Assembly: GCF_963675585.1 (NCBI RefSeq)
Contig: NZ_OY776414.1
Span: 2,645,001 to 2,709,000 of the forward strand
Source: an uncultured Draconibacterium sp.
GTDB lineage: Bacteria > Bacteroidota > Bacteroidia > Bacteroidales > Prolixibacteraceae
Length of the DNA stretch: 64,000 nt
Direction: 5' to 3'
Position 1 is the stretch's first letter. Each line of letters begins with the position of its first letter. This document shows, in pieces, positions 8,998-17,158 of this stretch. A program made the position numbers and the translations under genes. Below the pieces are notes generated by a model. The model ran no database searches. It was not told where the DNA came from and saw only the letters and a list, made by a program, of their open reading frames with translations.

Positions 8998-9840
8998 TTA
9001 TTTATCCATATTCTTTAAAATTTTCCAGTCGAACTTTGACTTGATCGATATGGATTTGAAAATTAGAAATGCATATTCAACTAACAAATCCAAATTGTTT
9101 TTACAAATCTTGCGGTTGAGATTGATTACAAAGCTTTCATCATTTTCTTGAAATAGAAAATATTCCTCAAAATAACTTTTTTGAATGTTTGATAAATTTT
9201 TAAAATCTCTATCTGTTTTAAGAATTTCGTTATTTGAGTGTGTTATTTTGTGTCGTATCAAGGAAATGATCTGGTACCAGTCATAAAGATTTACATTTTT
9301 GTTATTCTCTTTTTCAGAGGAAGACAAACTCGGCTCTATTTTGTGTAAAATTTTAAAGAGTTCTTTGTGATTTCGCCCAGTCCTTAGTCCTCTAATTTTA
9401 TCGCTCCAATTGATATTGAGTAAGTCTATTTCGTTTTTAACTAGCTTAATATCAACTGCCTCTTTCGGAAATAATTTGAAATACTCAATTAGAGTGTTTT
9501 TTAGAAAAACGGAGAATGCTTCATAACCTTGAGCTAATATAAAACTTGATTCTCTGTTAATTAATTTTTCAACTTCTTTATCATTACTTGAAAATGTAAC
9601 CTTATAATTCGGTGCAGTAGGGTAATAATAGTTCCAACCATTATCTGTAGGTCCTGTTAAATCACAGATTACTAATTTGGTTCCAAGAAGAAAGTCAGGT
9701 AACTCTTCGTTGGATTCTTCGAATTTCTTCTTTAAAAACTTTCCATAATTTGTCAGTGCATAATCTAAATAAGAAAGAGTCCCTTGCAAAATAGAAATTC
9801 TTGAGAAAAGTGTTTCAATCGTATCTTGAAAAGTGTTCAT
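8998..9840 (-). CDS. Hypothetical protein with HEPN-like RxxxxH motif
   Basis: A 280-residue, AT-rich orphan gene. I do not recognise a named family. The middle of the protein contains IRHKITHSN, an R-x4-H arrangement after a hydrophobic helix, as in the catalytic motif of HEPN ribonucleases, and the protein is predicted to be mainly helical. There is no signal peptide or membrane segment. It sits upstream of the DUF6884/GIY-YIG gene on the same strand, with an attC-like repeat between them, so it may be one of two independently acquired cassettes. The HEPN assignment is an inference from one motif. Confidence 0.5.
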   Translation of the reverse strand: MNTFQDTIETLFSRISILQGTLSYLDYALTNYGKFLKKKFEESNEELPDFLLGTKLVICDLTGPTDNGWNYYYPTAPNYKVTFSSNDKEVEKLINRESSFILAQGYEAFSVFLKNTLIEYFKLFPKEAVDIKLVKNEIDLLNINWSDKIRGLRTGRNHKELFKILHKIEPSLSSSEKENNKNVNLYDWYQIISLIRHKITHSNNEILKTDRDFKNLSNIQKSYFEEYFLFQENDESFVINLNRKICKNNLDLLVEYAFLIFKSISIKSKFDWKILKNMDK

Positions 9841-10611
9841 AGGTCTTTTTTAAAATTGGGTATAACTTTTCTGTCTGCATACTAAAAGTATTTATAATCT
9901 CCCTGTACAGGAAGTAATGTGAACCTTTGGTATATTATAACTATAGCTCATCAAACATTATTTTTATGCTTTTTAATGTTTCTGCCGGGCCGGATGTATT
10001 ATGTGTTTTCAAAATTCGGATTTTATTTGCTGGTGCGTAGTCAATGGTTTTATTTTTAGTGTTTTAAAACTAAGCATAATTTTTATGTTTCAGGCACTTA
10101 GGCCCGGGCAATTATTAACATAAAAATGCACGATACGCTACAGCGCCATAAAAAATAAGCGTTCAGCTAGTTCGTACCCTGGTGTTTCATCAAAAAAAAC
10201 CATCCGTTTTCTTCGCACTGTACTGTTTCATCAAAATCTAATTTCAATTTTCTCTGCGCTGCGCAGAATAAGGGAAAAAAGTTTCTGGTTTTCTACCCGA
10301 CAGCTGTCGACAACAAAATAAGCTATGGTTTTTCTACTCCGACAGCCGTGGCAGAAAAGAAAAAACACCCCTTCGCCACTTGCAATAGCAGAATACAATT
10401 CGCGCCATTGACTAATTCCGGATTTATAAAAATATGGATCGGCGAAAACAGCAGGTAAAAAACATATGATTACGACCAAATAAATAAACCCAAACACGAA
10501 CAGTGTAACCTTAATCACATAAACTGCTCAATAACATCACATTAAAGTCTAAATATTTATAACTTTCATTCCAACTTTTTGTTAATCATAATAAACAAAA
10601 AATCAATACTT
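9841..10611. other. Intergenic region with palindromic repeats and a possible decayed ORF
   Basis: This 770-bp gap between the cassette-like genes and the SQR gene holds the inverted repeat at 9959-10129, a CGACAGCTGTCG palindrome near 10300 and a weak minus-strand ORF (10518 to 10231). The first ~49 residues of that ORF have a believable membrane-anchored start, VTLFVFGFIYLVVIICFLPA, but the rest reads through palindromic repeat DNA. It may be a truncated gene; I do not call it as a CDS. Confidence 0.4.
9959..10129. repeat. Imperfect inverted repeat enclosing ~110 bp
   Basis: A left arm (ATTTTTATGC, then TGCCGGGCC at 9983-9991) is mirrored by a right arm (GGCCCGGGCA at 10101, then CATAAAAAT at 10119). 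The ATTTTTATG word also occurs at 10078. It could be a miniature element, a structured RNA or another cassette boundary. Confidence 0.4.
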
Positions 10612-12066
10612 ATGAAAGTAGTCGTTCTAGGTGCCGGTATATCCGGGCATACCGCCGCAGCATTTCTCAAAAAAAAATTAGGAAAGAAACACGATGTAAT
10701 TGTTGTTTCACCAAGTAAATACTACCAATGGGTTCCGTCGAACATTTGGGTTGGCGTTGGAAGAATGAAAGCCGACCAGGTGCGCTTCGATCTGAACAAA
10801 GTATACAAACGTTGGGGGATCGATTTCAGACAGGCAAAAGCAACAGCCATTCATCCTGAAGGAGATGCAAATTCGGATACCGGTTTTGTAAGTATTGAAT
10901 ACACTTCGGCCGAACAAAAAGGAACCACCGATAAAGTGGAATACGATTACCTGGTAAACGCTACCGGACCACGTTTGAATTTTGAAGGAACAGAAGGTTT
11001 GGGCCCCGGAAAAAATACAGTTTCGGTGTGTTCGTACGACCATGCAGCACATGCATGGGAAGAGCTCGAAAAGAAAATAGAACTGATGAAAGCCGGAAAA
11101 AAACAAAAATTTCTTATCGGTACAGGGCATCCGATGGCAACTTGTCAGGGAGCAGCCTTTGAATATGCACTGAACATTGCTTTTGAATTAAAACGACGGA
11201 AGTTGTCGGATATGGCAGAAATCACCTGGATTTCGAACGAATACGAAGTAGGCGACTTTGGTATGGGAGGTGCATTTGTAAAACGAGGAGGTTACATTAC
11301 ATCAACCAAGGTATTTACAGAATCAGTTTTTGCCGAAAACAACATAAAATGGATAAAACGTGCCGGAGTGCACAAAGTAGAGCCCGGACTTGCGCACTAC
11401 GAAACACTTGACGGAAAGGAAAAAACTTCGGAATTCGATTTTGCAATGTTAATACCCGGTTTCTCGGGACAACCCATAAAAGCTTTTGATAAAAAAGGCG
11501 ACGACATAACATCGACGGTTTTTGCACCAAATGGTTTTATGAAAGTGGATGCCGATTACAATGCCAAACCTTACGAAGAATGGAGTATTAACGATTGGCC
11601 ACAAACCTATCAGAGCCCAAGTTATGCAAATATGTATGCGACAGGAATTGCATTTGCGCCTCCGCATTCAATTTCAAAACCCATGAAAAGCCCGGGCGGA
11701 AGAGCCATTTTCCCTGCTCCTCCCCGCACCGGAATGCCATCGGGTGTTATCGGGAAAATTGTAGCACAAAATATTTCAGAAGGAATTAAATCAGGTAAAT
11801 TCGAACACAAACATACGGCCAACATGGGACGAATGGGTGCAGCCTGTATAGTTTCGGCCGGTTACAGCATGACCAAAGGTTTAGGTGCCACCATGACCGT
11901 ATCGCCGGTTGTTCCCGACTGGGAAAAATACCCGGACTGGGGACGGAACATAAAATCAACTGTGGGAGAAATCGGATTAGCAGGTCACTGGATCAAACTC
12001 TTCCTGCACTATATGTTTTTACACAAAGCAAAAGGTTATCCATTCTGGTGGTTGTTGCCGGAGTAG
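10612..12066 (+). CDS. sqr: Sulfide:quinone oxidoreductase-like flavoprotein
   Basis: FAD-binding disulfide-reductase-fold protein of 484 residues. The N-terminal dinucleotide motif is VVVLGAGISGHTAAAF, and YQWVPSNIWVGVGRM is the usual SQR segment after it. Cysteines suited to the active site occur in MATCQGAAFEYAL (about residue 179) and GAACIVSAGYSM (about residue 414). SQRs oxidise sulfide at the membrane and pass electrons to quinone; the C-terminal ~60 residues contain amphipathic and aromatic stretches (KLFLHYMFLHKAKGYPFWWL) fit for membrane association. ATG 10612 begins directly at the Rossmann strand. Exact SQR type was not determined. Confidence 0.85.
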   Translation: MKVVVLGAGISGHTAAAFLKKKLGKKHDVIVVSPSKYYQWVPSNIWVGVGRMKADQVRFDLNKVYKRWGIDFRQAKATAIHPEGDANSDTGFVSIEYTSAEQKGTTDKVEYDYLVNATGPRLNFEGTEGLGPGKNTVSVCSYDHAAHAWEELEKKIELMKAGKKQKFLIGTGHPMATCQGAAFEYALNIAFELKRRKLSDMAEITWISNEYEVGDFGMGGAFVKRGGYITSTKVFTESVFAENNIKWIKRAGVHKVEPGLAHYETLDGKEKTSEFDFAMLIPGFSGQPIKAFDKKGDDITSTVFAPNGFMKVDADYNAKPYEEWSINDWPQTYQSPSYANMYATGIAFAPPHSISKPMKSPGGRAIFPAPPRTGMPSGVIGKIVAQNISEGIKSGKFEHKHTANMGRMGAACIVSAGYSMTKGLGATMTVSPVVPDWEKYPDWGRNIKSTVGEIGLAGHWIKLFLHYMFLHKAKGYPFWWLLPE

Positions 12067-12175
12067 TGAGTGAATGAGTGAATGAGTGAATGAGTGAGTG
12101 AGAAAGTGAGGAAGTGAGGAAATGAGTGAATTAGTAACTGAGAGAATGAGGAAGCGAGGAAATGGGTGAAGAAGC
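12065..12175. repeat. GTGAATGA-type degenerate short tandem repeat
   Basis: Starting at the SQR stop, about 110 bp of gtgaatga, gtgagtga and gaggaagtga words run in tandem with drift. There is no coding sense beyond the stop. It is one of several such tracts in this window. Confidence 0.85.
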
Positions 12176-12304
12176 AAATACAAATTCAAATCAAGTCCTT
12201 ATTAAACTCCGATTGCTATTCGGCAAACAGACTTTCGAAAGGTTTAAAAGCCCAAAATAAAATGGAAATCGATTATTGAAAGAAAAATTTAAAAACAAAA
12301 TAAA

Positions 12305-12469
12305 ATGGAAAAACAAAATAGAGTATCAAGTGCTTACAAGGATGAATTTTATCCGCCCATTCCAACCAAAGCGACAAAATTCTGGCGAACCTGTTTTATC
12401 GTCCAGCTCTATAACTTTTTTAAACTCAATTTAAAAATAATGCTGATTGTGGTTAAAGGGCACTCGTAA
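12305..12469 (+). CDS. Small hypothetical protein downstream of SQR
   Basis: A 54-codon ORF beginning MEKQNRVSSAYKDEFYPP and ending MLIVVKGHS. It has a polar N-terminus and a basic, aromatic C-terminal half with the amphipathic stretch FIVQLYNFFKLNLKIML, suggesting peripheral membrane association. It follows the SQR gene in the same direction after 238 bp and could be a partner. I do not recognise a named family, and real expression is unproven. Confidence 0.5.
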   Translation: MEKQNRVSSAYKDEFYPPIPTKATKFWRTCFIVQLYNFFKLNLKIMLIVVKGHS

Positions 12470-12536
12470 TAATCCAGCTAAAAGCGGATTCTGTCTTTCT
12501 TCATCAACTCCAAAAGGATGGGATCCGTTTTTAGCT

Positions 12537-13025
12537 TTAAAATTTAAGACTTCTTTTTTCGAGAAGAAGCACGTCGCGCCAAAATCCGTTCATTTGTCCA
12601 ATTTTTTCGCGCACTCCTATTTCCCGAAAACCAAGTTTTTTGTGTAAAAACAGGCTTCCTGTATTCTCCGGAAAAATTCCTGCTTGTAAAGTCTTGATTC
12701 CATTCTCCTCCGATTCGTCAATTAATTTCTGCAATAATAGTTTCCCCACACCTTGTCCGCGGGCTTCATTTGCTACATAGACGCTAATCTCGCAAACACC
12801 GGCATAAACACAACGTTGCGAAACGGGAGACAGCGCAGCCCAGCCAACAAGCTCATCATTTAGAACAGCTACGAACCGACAGTTTTTTTCATGCCCTTTA
12901 TCCCATTCATCCCAGGCAGGAGACACTTGCTGAAAGGTTGCATTCCCGGTGTCGATACCCTCCTGATAAATTCGGCTAACCGCCGGCCAATGTATTTTTT
13001 CAAGGTTTTGAATTGTAAGGCCCAT
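12537..13025 (-). CDS. GNAT N-acetyltransferase, phosphinothricin acetyltransferase-like
   Basis: A 162-residue GNAT enzyme that would transfer acetyl from acetyl-CoA to a small amine. The acetyl-CoA loop is EARGQGVGKLLLQKLI (about residues 97-112), preceded by the beta-4 strand EISVYVAN. The N-terminal region IYQEGIDTGNATFQ and FPENTGSLFLHKKLGFREIG match the Pat/MnaT subgroup, which acetylates phosphinothricin, methionine sulfone or related amino acids. The true substrate is unknown. It is transcribed after pirin, with a minus-strand terminator between them. Confidence 0.88.
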   Translation of the reverse strand: MGLTIQNLEKIHWPAVSRIYQEGIDTGNATFQQVSPAWDEWDKGHEKNCRFVAVLNDELVGWAALSPVSQRCVYAGVCEISVYVANEARGQGVGKLLLQKLIDESEENGIKTLQAGIFPENTGSLFLHKKLGFREIGVREKIGQMNGFWRDVLLLEKRSLKF

Positions 13026-13053
13026 GATTTTAAAGTTTCACTAAAAATAAAGC

Positions 13054-13084
13054 AAAAAAATACCCGGACGTAAAAGACCGGGTA
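13054..13084 (-). terminator. Rho-independent terminator after pirin gene
   Basis: The stem TACCCGG / CCGGGTA (13061-13067 and 13078-13084) reads on the minus strand into a run of seven T, 34 bp past the pirin stop. It would separate pirin from the GNAT gene. Confidence 0.75.
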
Positions 13085-13117
13085 CTATTTTGTATGAGGT
13101 ATTAAAGATATAATCTT

Positions 13118-13837
13118 CTAGTAACTCAATTCCATCGGAATTTCCATAATTAAAAGCTGAGAATCGATTGCAGCTTTAAACTGCACTTTTTCAATATCCC
13201 AAATTCCAATTGCATCTCGGGTGGATAAAACCTGGCCTTCAACTTCCATTTCTCCATCAATAACAATAAGGTATACACCATTACCGTCTTTCTTCAAACT
13301 GTAAGTATCCGATTTCCCTGCATCAAATTTACCCAAATGAAACCAGGCGTCCTGATGAATCCAAACTCCCTGGTCCTCCTTATTCGGGGAAAGAATCTGG
13401 TACAATTCATTTTCTTTTGCAACTTCGCGAATTGAAATTTGATCGTAACGCGGCGTAACATTCCGTTTATTTGGAAACACCCAAATTTGAAACAGTTTTA
13501 CAGCTATGTCAGGATTATTATTAAACTCGCTGTGGTAAACTCCGGTGCCTGCACTCATCACCTGAACATCGCCTTGTTTAATAAGCGATGCATTCCCCAT
13601 GTTGTCTTTGTGCGCCAAATCGCCCTCAAACGGGATGGTAATAATTTCCATGTTGTCATGCGGATGCATGCCAAAACCTTTACCACCAGCAATTGTATCG
13701 TCGTTTAAAACACGTAAAACACCAAAATTTATTCGCTCGGGATCGTAATAATTTGCAAAACTAAAGCTGTGTTTTGTATCCAACCAACCATGATTGGCAC
13801 TTCCCCTACTATCCGCTTTATATAAAATTGTTTTCAT
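13118..13837 (-). CDS. Pirin family protein (YhhW-like)
   Basis: A 239-residue bicupin protein. The N-terminal cupin holds GKGFGMHPHDNMEIITIP and, further on, GVYHSEFN, supplying the His, His, His and Glu that bind the metal. Family members such as YhhW act as quercetin 2,3-dioxygenases or oxidative-stress cofactors; the physiological substrate is generally unknown. The start SRGSANHGWLDTKHSFSFANYYDP is typical in spacing for pirins, and the length agrees with YhhW (231 residues). It is the last of a minus-strand run with two YceI genes. Confidence 0.93.
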   Translation of the reverse strand: MKTILYKADSRGSANHGWLDTKHSFSFANYYDPERINFGVLRVLNDDTIAGGKGFGMHPHDNMEIITIPFEGDLAHKDNMGNASLIKQGDVQVMSAGTGVYHSEFNNNPDIAVKLFQIWVFPNKRNVTPRYDQISIREVAKENELYQILSPNKEDQGVWIHQDAWFHLGKFDAGKSDTYSLKKDGNGVYLIVIDGEMEVEGQVLSTRDAIGIWDIEKVQFKAAIDSQLLIMEIPMELSY

Positions 13838-13900
13838 ATTTTTCTCATTTTATTATATCGAGAAATCGAATAGTTCCAGCTCGTCCGGCAAATGGTGCAT

Positions 13901-14521
13901 TTAATTTGATGCCAGATCTTCTACCGGTTTTGCTACCAATTCGAATTCGATCTCTATTTCATCATTTATTAACTCGTCGCCCAAATTTTTGAAAAATCTA
14001 CCCGAAGCAAATTTTATCCCCCATTGGGTGCGATCGATGGAAGCCGTTCCCAAAACCAACAATTTGTCGTTTGAAATATGAATTCGGGCCGGAAACGAAA
14101 TATCGTTTGTAATCCCTTTTAAACCCAGCTCCCCTTTTATTGTATAAACCATCGGATCTTCTGTTTTCTCAATCGTTGTCAGGCTGAATTCTGCACTTGG
14201 ATATTTATCCACTGCAAAAAAGTCATCCGATTTCAAATGGTCTACCAGCTGTTCATTCCAATCCTGAAATTCATAATTGCGACAATCAATAGTGTTTAGA
14301 TCCAGCTCAACGTGTCCTTCAACAAGTTTATCCTTTTGTGTTTTAAAACTACTGCTTCCAATTAACACATAACCGGTATGTCTGCCCGCCAGGCCACTTC
14401 CGCTCCAATGCACTACACTGCTTCTTTTGTCCACTTCATATACAGTTCCTTCTCCCTTTTTTGATGCAACAGCCGATTGTGTGAAGGCCATAACAACAAA
14501 AACAAAAAGCAAATACTTCAT
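13901..14521 (-). CDS. YceI family secreted protein (copy 1)
   Basis: A 206-residue protein with an N-terminal signal peptide (MKYLLFVFVVMAFTQSAVAS) and a YceI lipocalin-like beta-barrel that can hold an isoprenoid or other lipid. Motifs include VVHWSGSGLAGRHTGYVLIG, LKSDDFFAVDKYPSAEFSL and IDRTQWGIKFASGRFF. It likely works in the periplasm. A second YceI gene lies 268 bp upstream, probably a duplication. Confidence 0.92.
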   Translation of the reverse strand: MKYLLFVFVVMAFTQSAVASKKGEGTVYEVDKRSSVVHWSGSGLAGRHTGYVLIGSSSFKTQKDKLVEGHVELDLNTIDCRNYEFQDWNEQLVDHLKSDDFFAVDKYPSAEFSLTTIEKTEDPMVYTIKGELGLKGITNDISFPARIHISNDKLLVLGTASIDRTQWGIKFASGRFFKNLGDELINDEIEIEFELVAKPVEDLASN

Positions 14522-14676
14522 TCTTCTAAATTTTATATTGAAGCTGCAAACTTAAGAACCTTTTTGTTGCTGTAACAGATTTGTAATGTGTTTTAATACT
14601 TTTTAGTATTTTTTTAACTTACTGTTTACAAGTATATTACATAATTATTTTGTTATTAAAGCAATGTTAGACTAAA

Positions 14677-14711
14677 GTGAAAAGAGCAGTCGATTAAAAC
14701 TACTCTTTCAC
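14677..14711. terminator. Hairpin between the two YceI genes
   Basis: An imperfect stem pairs gtgaaaagag with ctctttcac, with one bulge, about 80 bp past the stop of the upstream YceI gene on the minus strand. There is no long T-run, so terminator function is tentative. Confidence 0.4.
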
Positions 14712-14788
14712 TATTAATGCTTCCCCTCTTTAAGACTTATCGTCTCCCTCAACATTCTCTTTTTCTCTATTTCAATCTAATTATTCAA

Positions 14789-15400
14789 TTATTTCATGCT
14801 CAGTTTTTCTCCTGCAACAGCTTTCAACTCAAATTTAATTTCAAACTCGTCGTAGATAACTTTATCGCCAAGACTTTCGAAAAATTTGCCCGAATTGTAT
14901 TTGATGTTCCACAAAGTACGATCGATTAAAGCTGTTCCGTTTGCGGTAAGAATTTCGCCGTTTACTTTAATATCTGCCGGAAATGAAATTTCGTGTGTAA
15001 TTCCTTTAATGGTTAAATCTCCCACAATCGTTTTTTTCTCCCCTTCACTTTTTACGTCTTTAATTGTAAAATTTGCGTTTGGAAATTTCTCTACCGAAAA
15101 GAAATCTTCCGATTTTAAATGGCCAACCAATTTGTCTTTCCACTCGCCCGTTAAATCGGTACATTCAATACTATTTAAATCGAGATTCAGATCGGCACTT
15201 ACAACTTTATTGTTGTCAACCACAACGTTTCCGTTTCCAATTGATAAATACCCGGTGTGCTCGCCGGTAACTTTTTTACCTGTCCAATACACTTTACTCT
15301 TTTGAGTATCTATTTCAAACGATTTTTTATCTTTCGCTTCTACTGAAGCTGCACTTAATACGAGTAATGCCAATGCTAAAATTCCTGTTAACTTTTTCAT
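14789..15400 (-). CDS. YceI family secreted protein (copy 2)
   Basis: A 203-residue paralogue of the downstream YceI protein, with signal peptide MKKLTGILALALLVLSAASVEA. Shared motifs are KVYWTGKKVTGEHTGYLSIG, LKSEDFFSVEKFPNANFTI and IDRTLWNIKYNSGKFFESLG. The barrel is predicted to bind a hydrophobic ligand in the periplasm. The Crp/Fnr regulator gene lies just upstream on the same strand, separated by 85 bp, and could control this pair. Confidence 0.92.
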   Translation of the reverse strand: MKKLTGILALALLVLSAASVEAKDKKSFEIDTQKSKVYWTGKKVTGEHTGYLSIGNGNVVVDNNKVVSADLNLDLNSIECTDLTGEWKDKLVGHLKSEDFFSVEKFPNANFTIKDVKSEGEKKTIVGDLTIKGITHEISFPADIKVNGEILTANGTALIDRTLWNIKYNSGKFFESLGDKVIYDEFEIKFELKAVAGEKLSMK

Positions 15401-15485
15401 TATTTCTGATGTTTAATTTATTTTCAGTGCAAACATAGCACCCGATACATTCAGAAAAAATAAACTAGTTTAAGAAAAACACCTT

Positions 15486-16061
15486 TTAATCTTTTTTACG
15501 TGCTCTTTTTGCCAAAATCTTGCTTAAAAACACGGGAGTAACCCCTAAATAAGATGAAATGTGATACTGAGGAAGACGTTGGATCAGATCCGGATCGTAC
15601 TGAATCAGATCTTCATAATTTTCCTCGGCAGTTTTAGAAAGTATGGAAACAAAACGTTTTTGCAGAAAGATGTACGATTTGCGAAAGTTACTTGCCACAT
15701 CCATGTACGAAGCTATTATTTGCGAAAATCCTTCGTCGTCAATCGAAAACACAGTACTTTTTTCGAGAGCATCAATATAATAAGGCGTTTCTGCGGGTGT
15801 ACCCAAATCGCCGATCCACTGTCGTTCTTTTGCAAACAAAACGTTAAACTCCTTGCCACTTTGATCGATAATATACAAACGCAACAATCCTGTTTCAATG
15901 TAGTAATGCCTGGTATTGCTATCTCCGGCATGCATTACCAATTGTTTCTTTTTGAACGACTCCTTTCGAAAAATACGGACGATCTCAGCCTTTTGATCTT
16001 CGCTAAGTTGTTGCTCATTAATCTTTTCGAAATAAGAAAAAAGTACAGAATAATCTTCCAT
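15486..16061 (-). CDS. Crp/Fnr family transcriptional regulator
   Basis: A 191-residue cytoplasmic regulator. The N-terminal cyclic-nucleotide-binding-like barrel spans about residues 20-120 (KKKQLVMHAGDSNTRHYYIE, GLLRLYIIDQSGKEFNVLF). A C-terminal helix-turn-helix (YHISSYLGVTPVFLSKIL, about residues 166-184) should bind DNA. It lacks the cysteines of FNR-type iron-sulfur sensors at the N-terminus, so the signal is unknown. This short form is common in Bacteroidota and often sits beside stress or detoxification genes, here YceI and pirin. Confidence 0.9.
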   Translation of the reverse strand: MEDYSVLFSYFEKINEQQLSEDQKAEIVRIFRKESFKKKQLVMHAGDSNTRHYYIETGLLRLYIIDQSGKEFNVLFAKERQWIGDLGTPAETPYYIDALEKSTVFSIDDEGFSQIIASYMDVASNFRKSYIFLQKRFVSILSKTAEENYEDLIQYDPDLIQRLPQYHISSYLGVTPVFLSKILAKRARKKD

Positions 16062-16313
16062 GAAACAATTCGTATTTAATTGGTGCTATTGTTCTTACAA
16101 ACTTAACAAGGATTGCTGACATAGCCATAGTTTCAAAAATAAATCAGCTTGAATTCGCTTCGTAAATACAATTGATTTTACGATTTCCAAAAAGTTTTAT
16201 ACAATTGGTAAATAAAGTGAGTAAATAATCATACTTCATCGGATTAAACGTATAACTGTAAAATCGAATGACAAACAATATGGACTAAGATCGATTTTTA
16301 GGCTTTTTATTTA

Positions 16314-16321
16314 TAGGTTTG
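16314..16321 (+). promoter_or_regulatory. Candidate -7 element for the DUF1080 gene
   Basis: TAGGTTTG matches the Bacteroidota TAnnTTTG element 42 bp before the start. No clear -33 TTTG was found at the right distance. The divergent 301-bp region 16062-16362 also contains CAAACTTA at 16098-16105, which reads TAAGTTTG on the minus strand, a possible -7 for the Crp/Fnr gene. Nothing else stands out there. Confidence 0.45.
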
Positions 16322-16362
16322 TCTTTAATCTAAATATCAATTAAACAAAAAATTATTTCGAG

Positions 16363-17100
16363 ATGAAAAAATCATTTTTTTTAAGTCTGACCGTTGCCAT
16401 AGCCCTTCTGACTGCTATGCCAACTTTTGCAAAAAAAGCAAACAAGCTAACTTCAAAAGAACAAAAAGAAGGATGGACTTTGTTATTCAACGGTGAAAGT
16501 TTTGACGGATGGAGACAATGCAATTCAAAAGTTATGGCTACCAACTGGACAATTGAAGACGATGCCATGAAAGTTCTTTTGGGCGAAGGAAAACAGCCGG
16601 GCCAGGGTTCGGGTGGCGACATTCTTTATGAAGTTAAAAAGTATACCGATTTTGAATTGTCTATTGACTGGAAAGCCAGCGACATGGCAAACTCAGGTAT
16701 TTTTTATTACGTTCGCGAAGTTCCGGGGAAACCCATTTATTACGCGGCTCCCGAAATTCAGGTGCTTGACAACGAAAATGCAAGCGACAACAAAATCGAC
16801 AGCCATTTGGCCGGCTCGCTTTACGACATGTTACCTGCCGATCCGAAAACAGTTCATCCTGCCGGAAAATGGAATACCTGTGTTATTAAAGCCAAAGATG
16901 GTCAGGTTACAATTACCATGAACGGTACGGAAGTAGTTTCGTATTCGCACTGGACCAAAGAGTGGGACAACCTGGTGCAGAATAGTAAATTCAAAGATTT
17001 TGATGGTTTTACCGAAGGAATTTCTAGAGGTGGTTACATTGGATTACAAGACCATGGTTATCCGGTTTGGTTCCGCAACATAAAAATCAGAGAATTATAA
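16363..17100 (+). CDS. Secreted DUF1080 (3-keto-disaccharide hydrolase-like) protein
   Basis: A 245-residue protein with a signal peptide (LSLTVAIALLTAMPTFAKKA) and one DUF1080 concanavalin-like beta-sandwich. Motifs are GWTLLFNGESFDGWRQC, SGGDILYEVKKYTDFELSID, SGIFYYVREV and GGYIGLQDHGYPVWFRNIKI, the last being the family's ending. Members bind or hydrolyse carbohydrates, including 3-keto-glycosides; the exact substrate cannot be told. It is monocistronic and ends at a terminator. A second DUF1080 protein is encoded at 53127. Confidence 0.92.
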   Translation: MKKSFFLSLTVAIALLTAMPTFAKKANKLTSKEQKEGWTLLFNGESFDGWRQCNSKVMATNWTIEDDAMKVLLGEGKQPGQGSGGDILYEVKKYTDFELSIDWKASDMANSGIFYYVREVPGKPIYYAAPEIQVLDNENASDNKIDSHLAGSLYDMLPADPKTVHPAGKWNTCVIKAKDGQVTITMNGTEVVSYSHWTKEWDNLVQNSKFKDFDGFTEGISRGGYIGLQDHGYPVWFRNIKIREL

Positions 17101-17125
17101 TTCGAATACAAACTGATTCAGAAAG

Positions 17126-17157
17126 AAGGATTTACACCAGTAAGTCCTTTTTTCTTT
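17126..17157 (+). terminator. Rho-independent terminator after DUF1080 gene
   Basis: The stem AAGGATTTAC / GTAAGTCCTT (one G-T pair) with a 4-base loop is followed by a T-rich tract. It lies between the convergent DUF1080 and HD-domain genes. Confidence 0.8.
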
Positions 17158-17158
17158 T

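Noticed and set aside
10231-10518. 95-codon minus-strand ORF with a membrane segment
   Set aside because: Only the first half looks coding; the rest reads through CGACAGCTGTCG-type palindromes. Noted within the gap entry instead.
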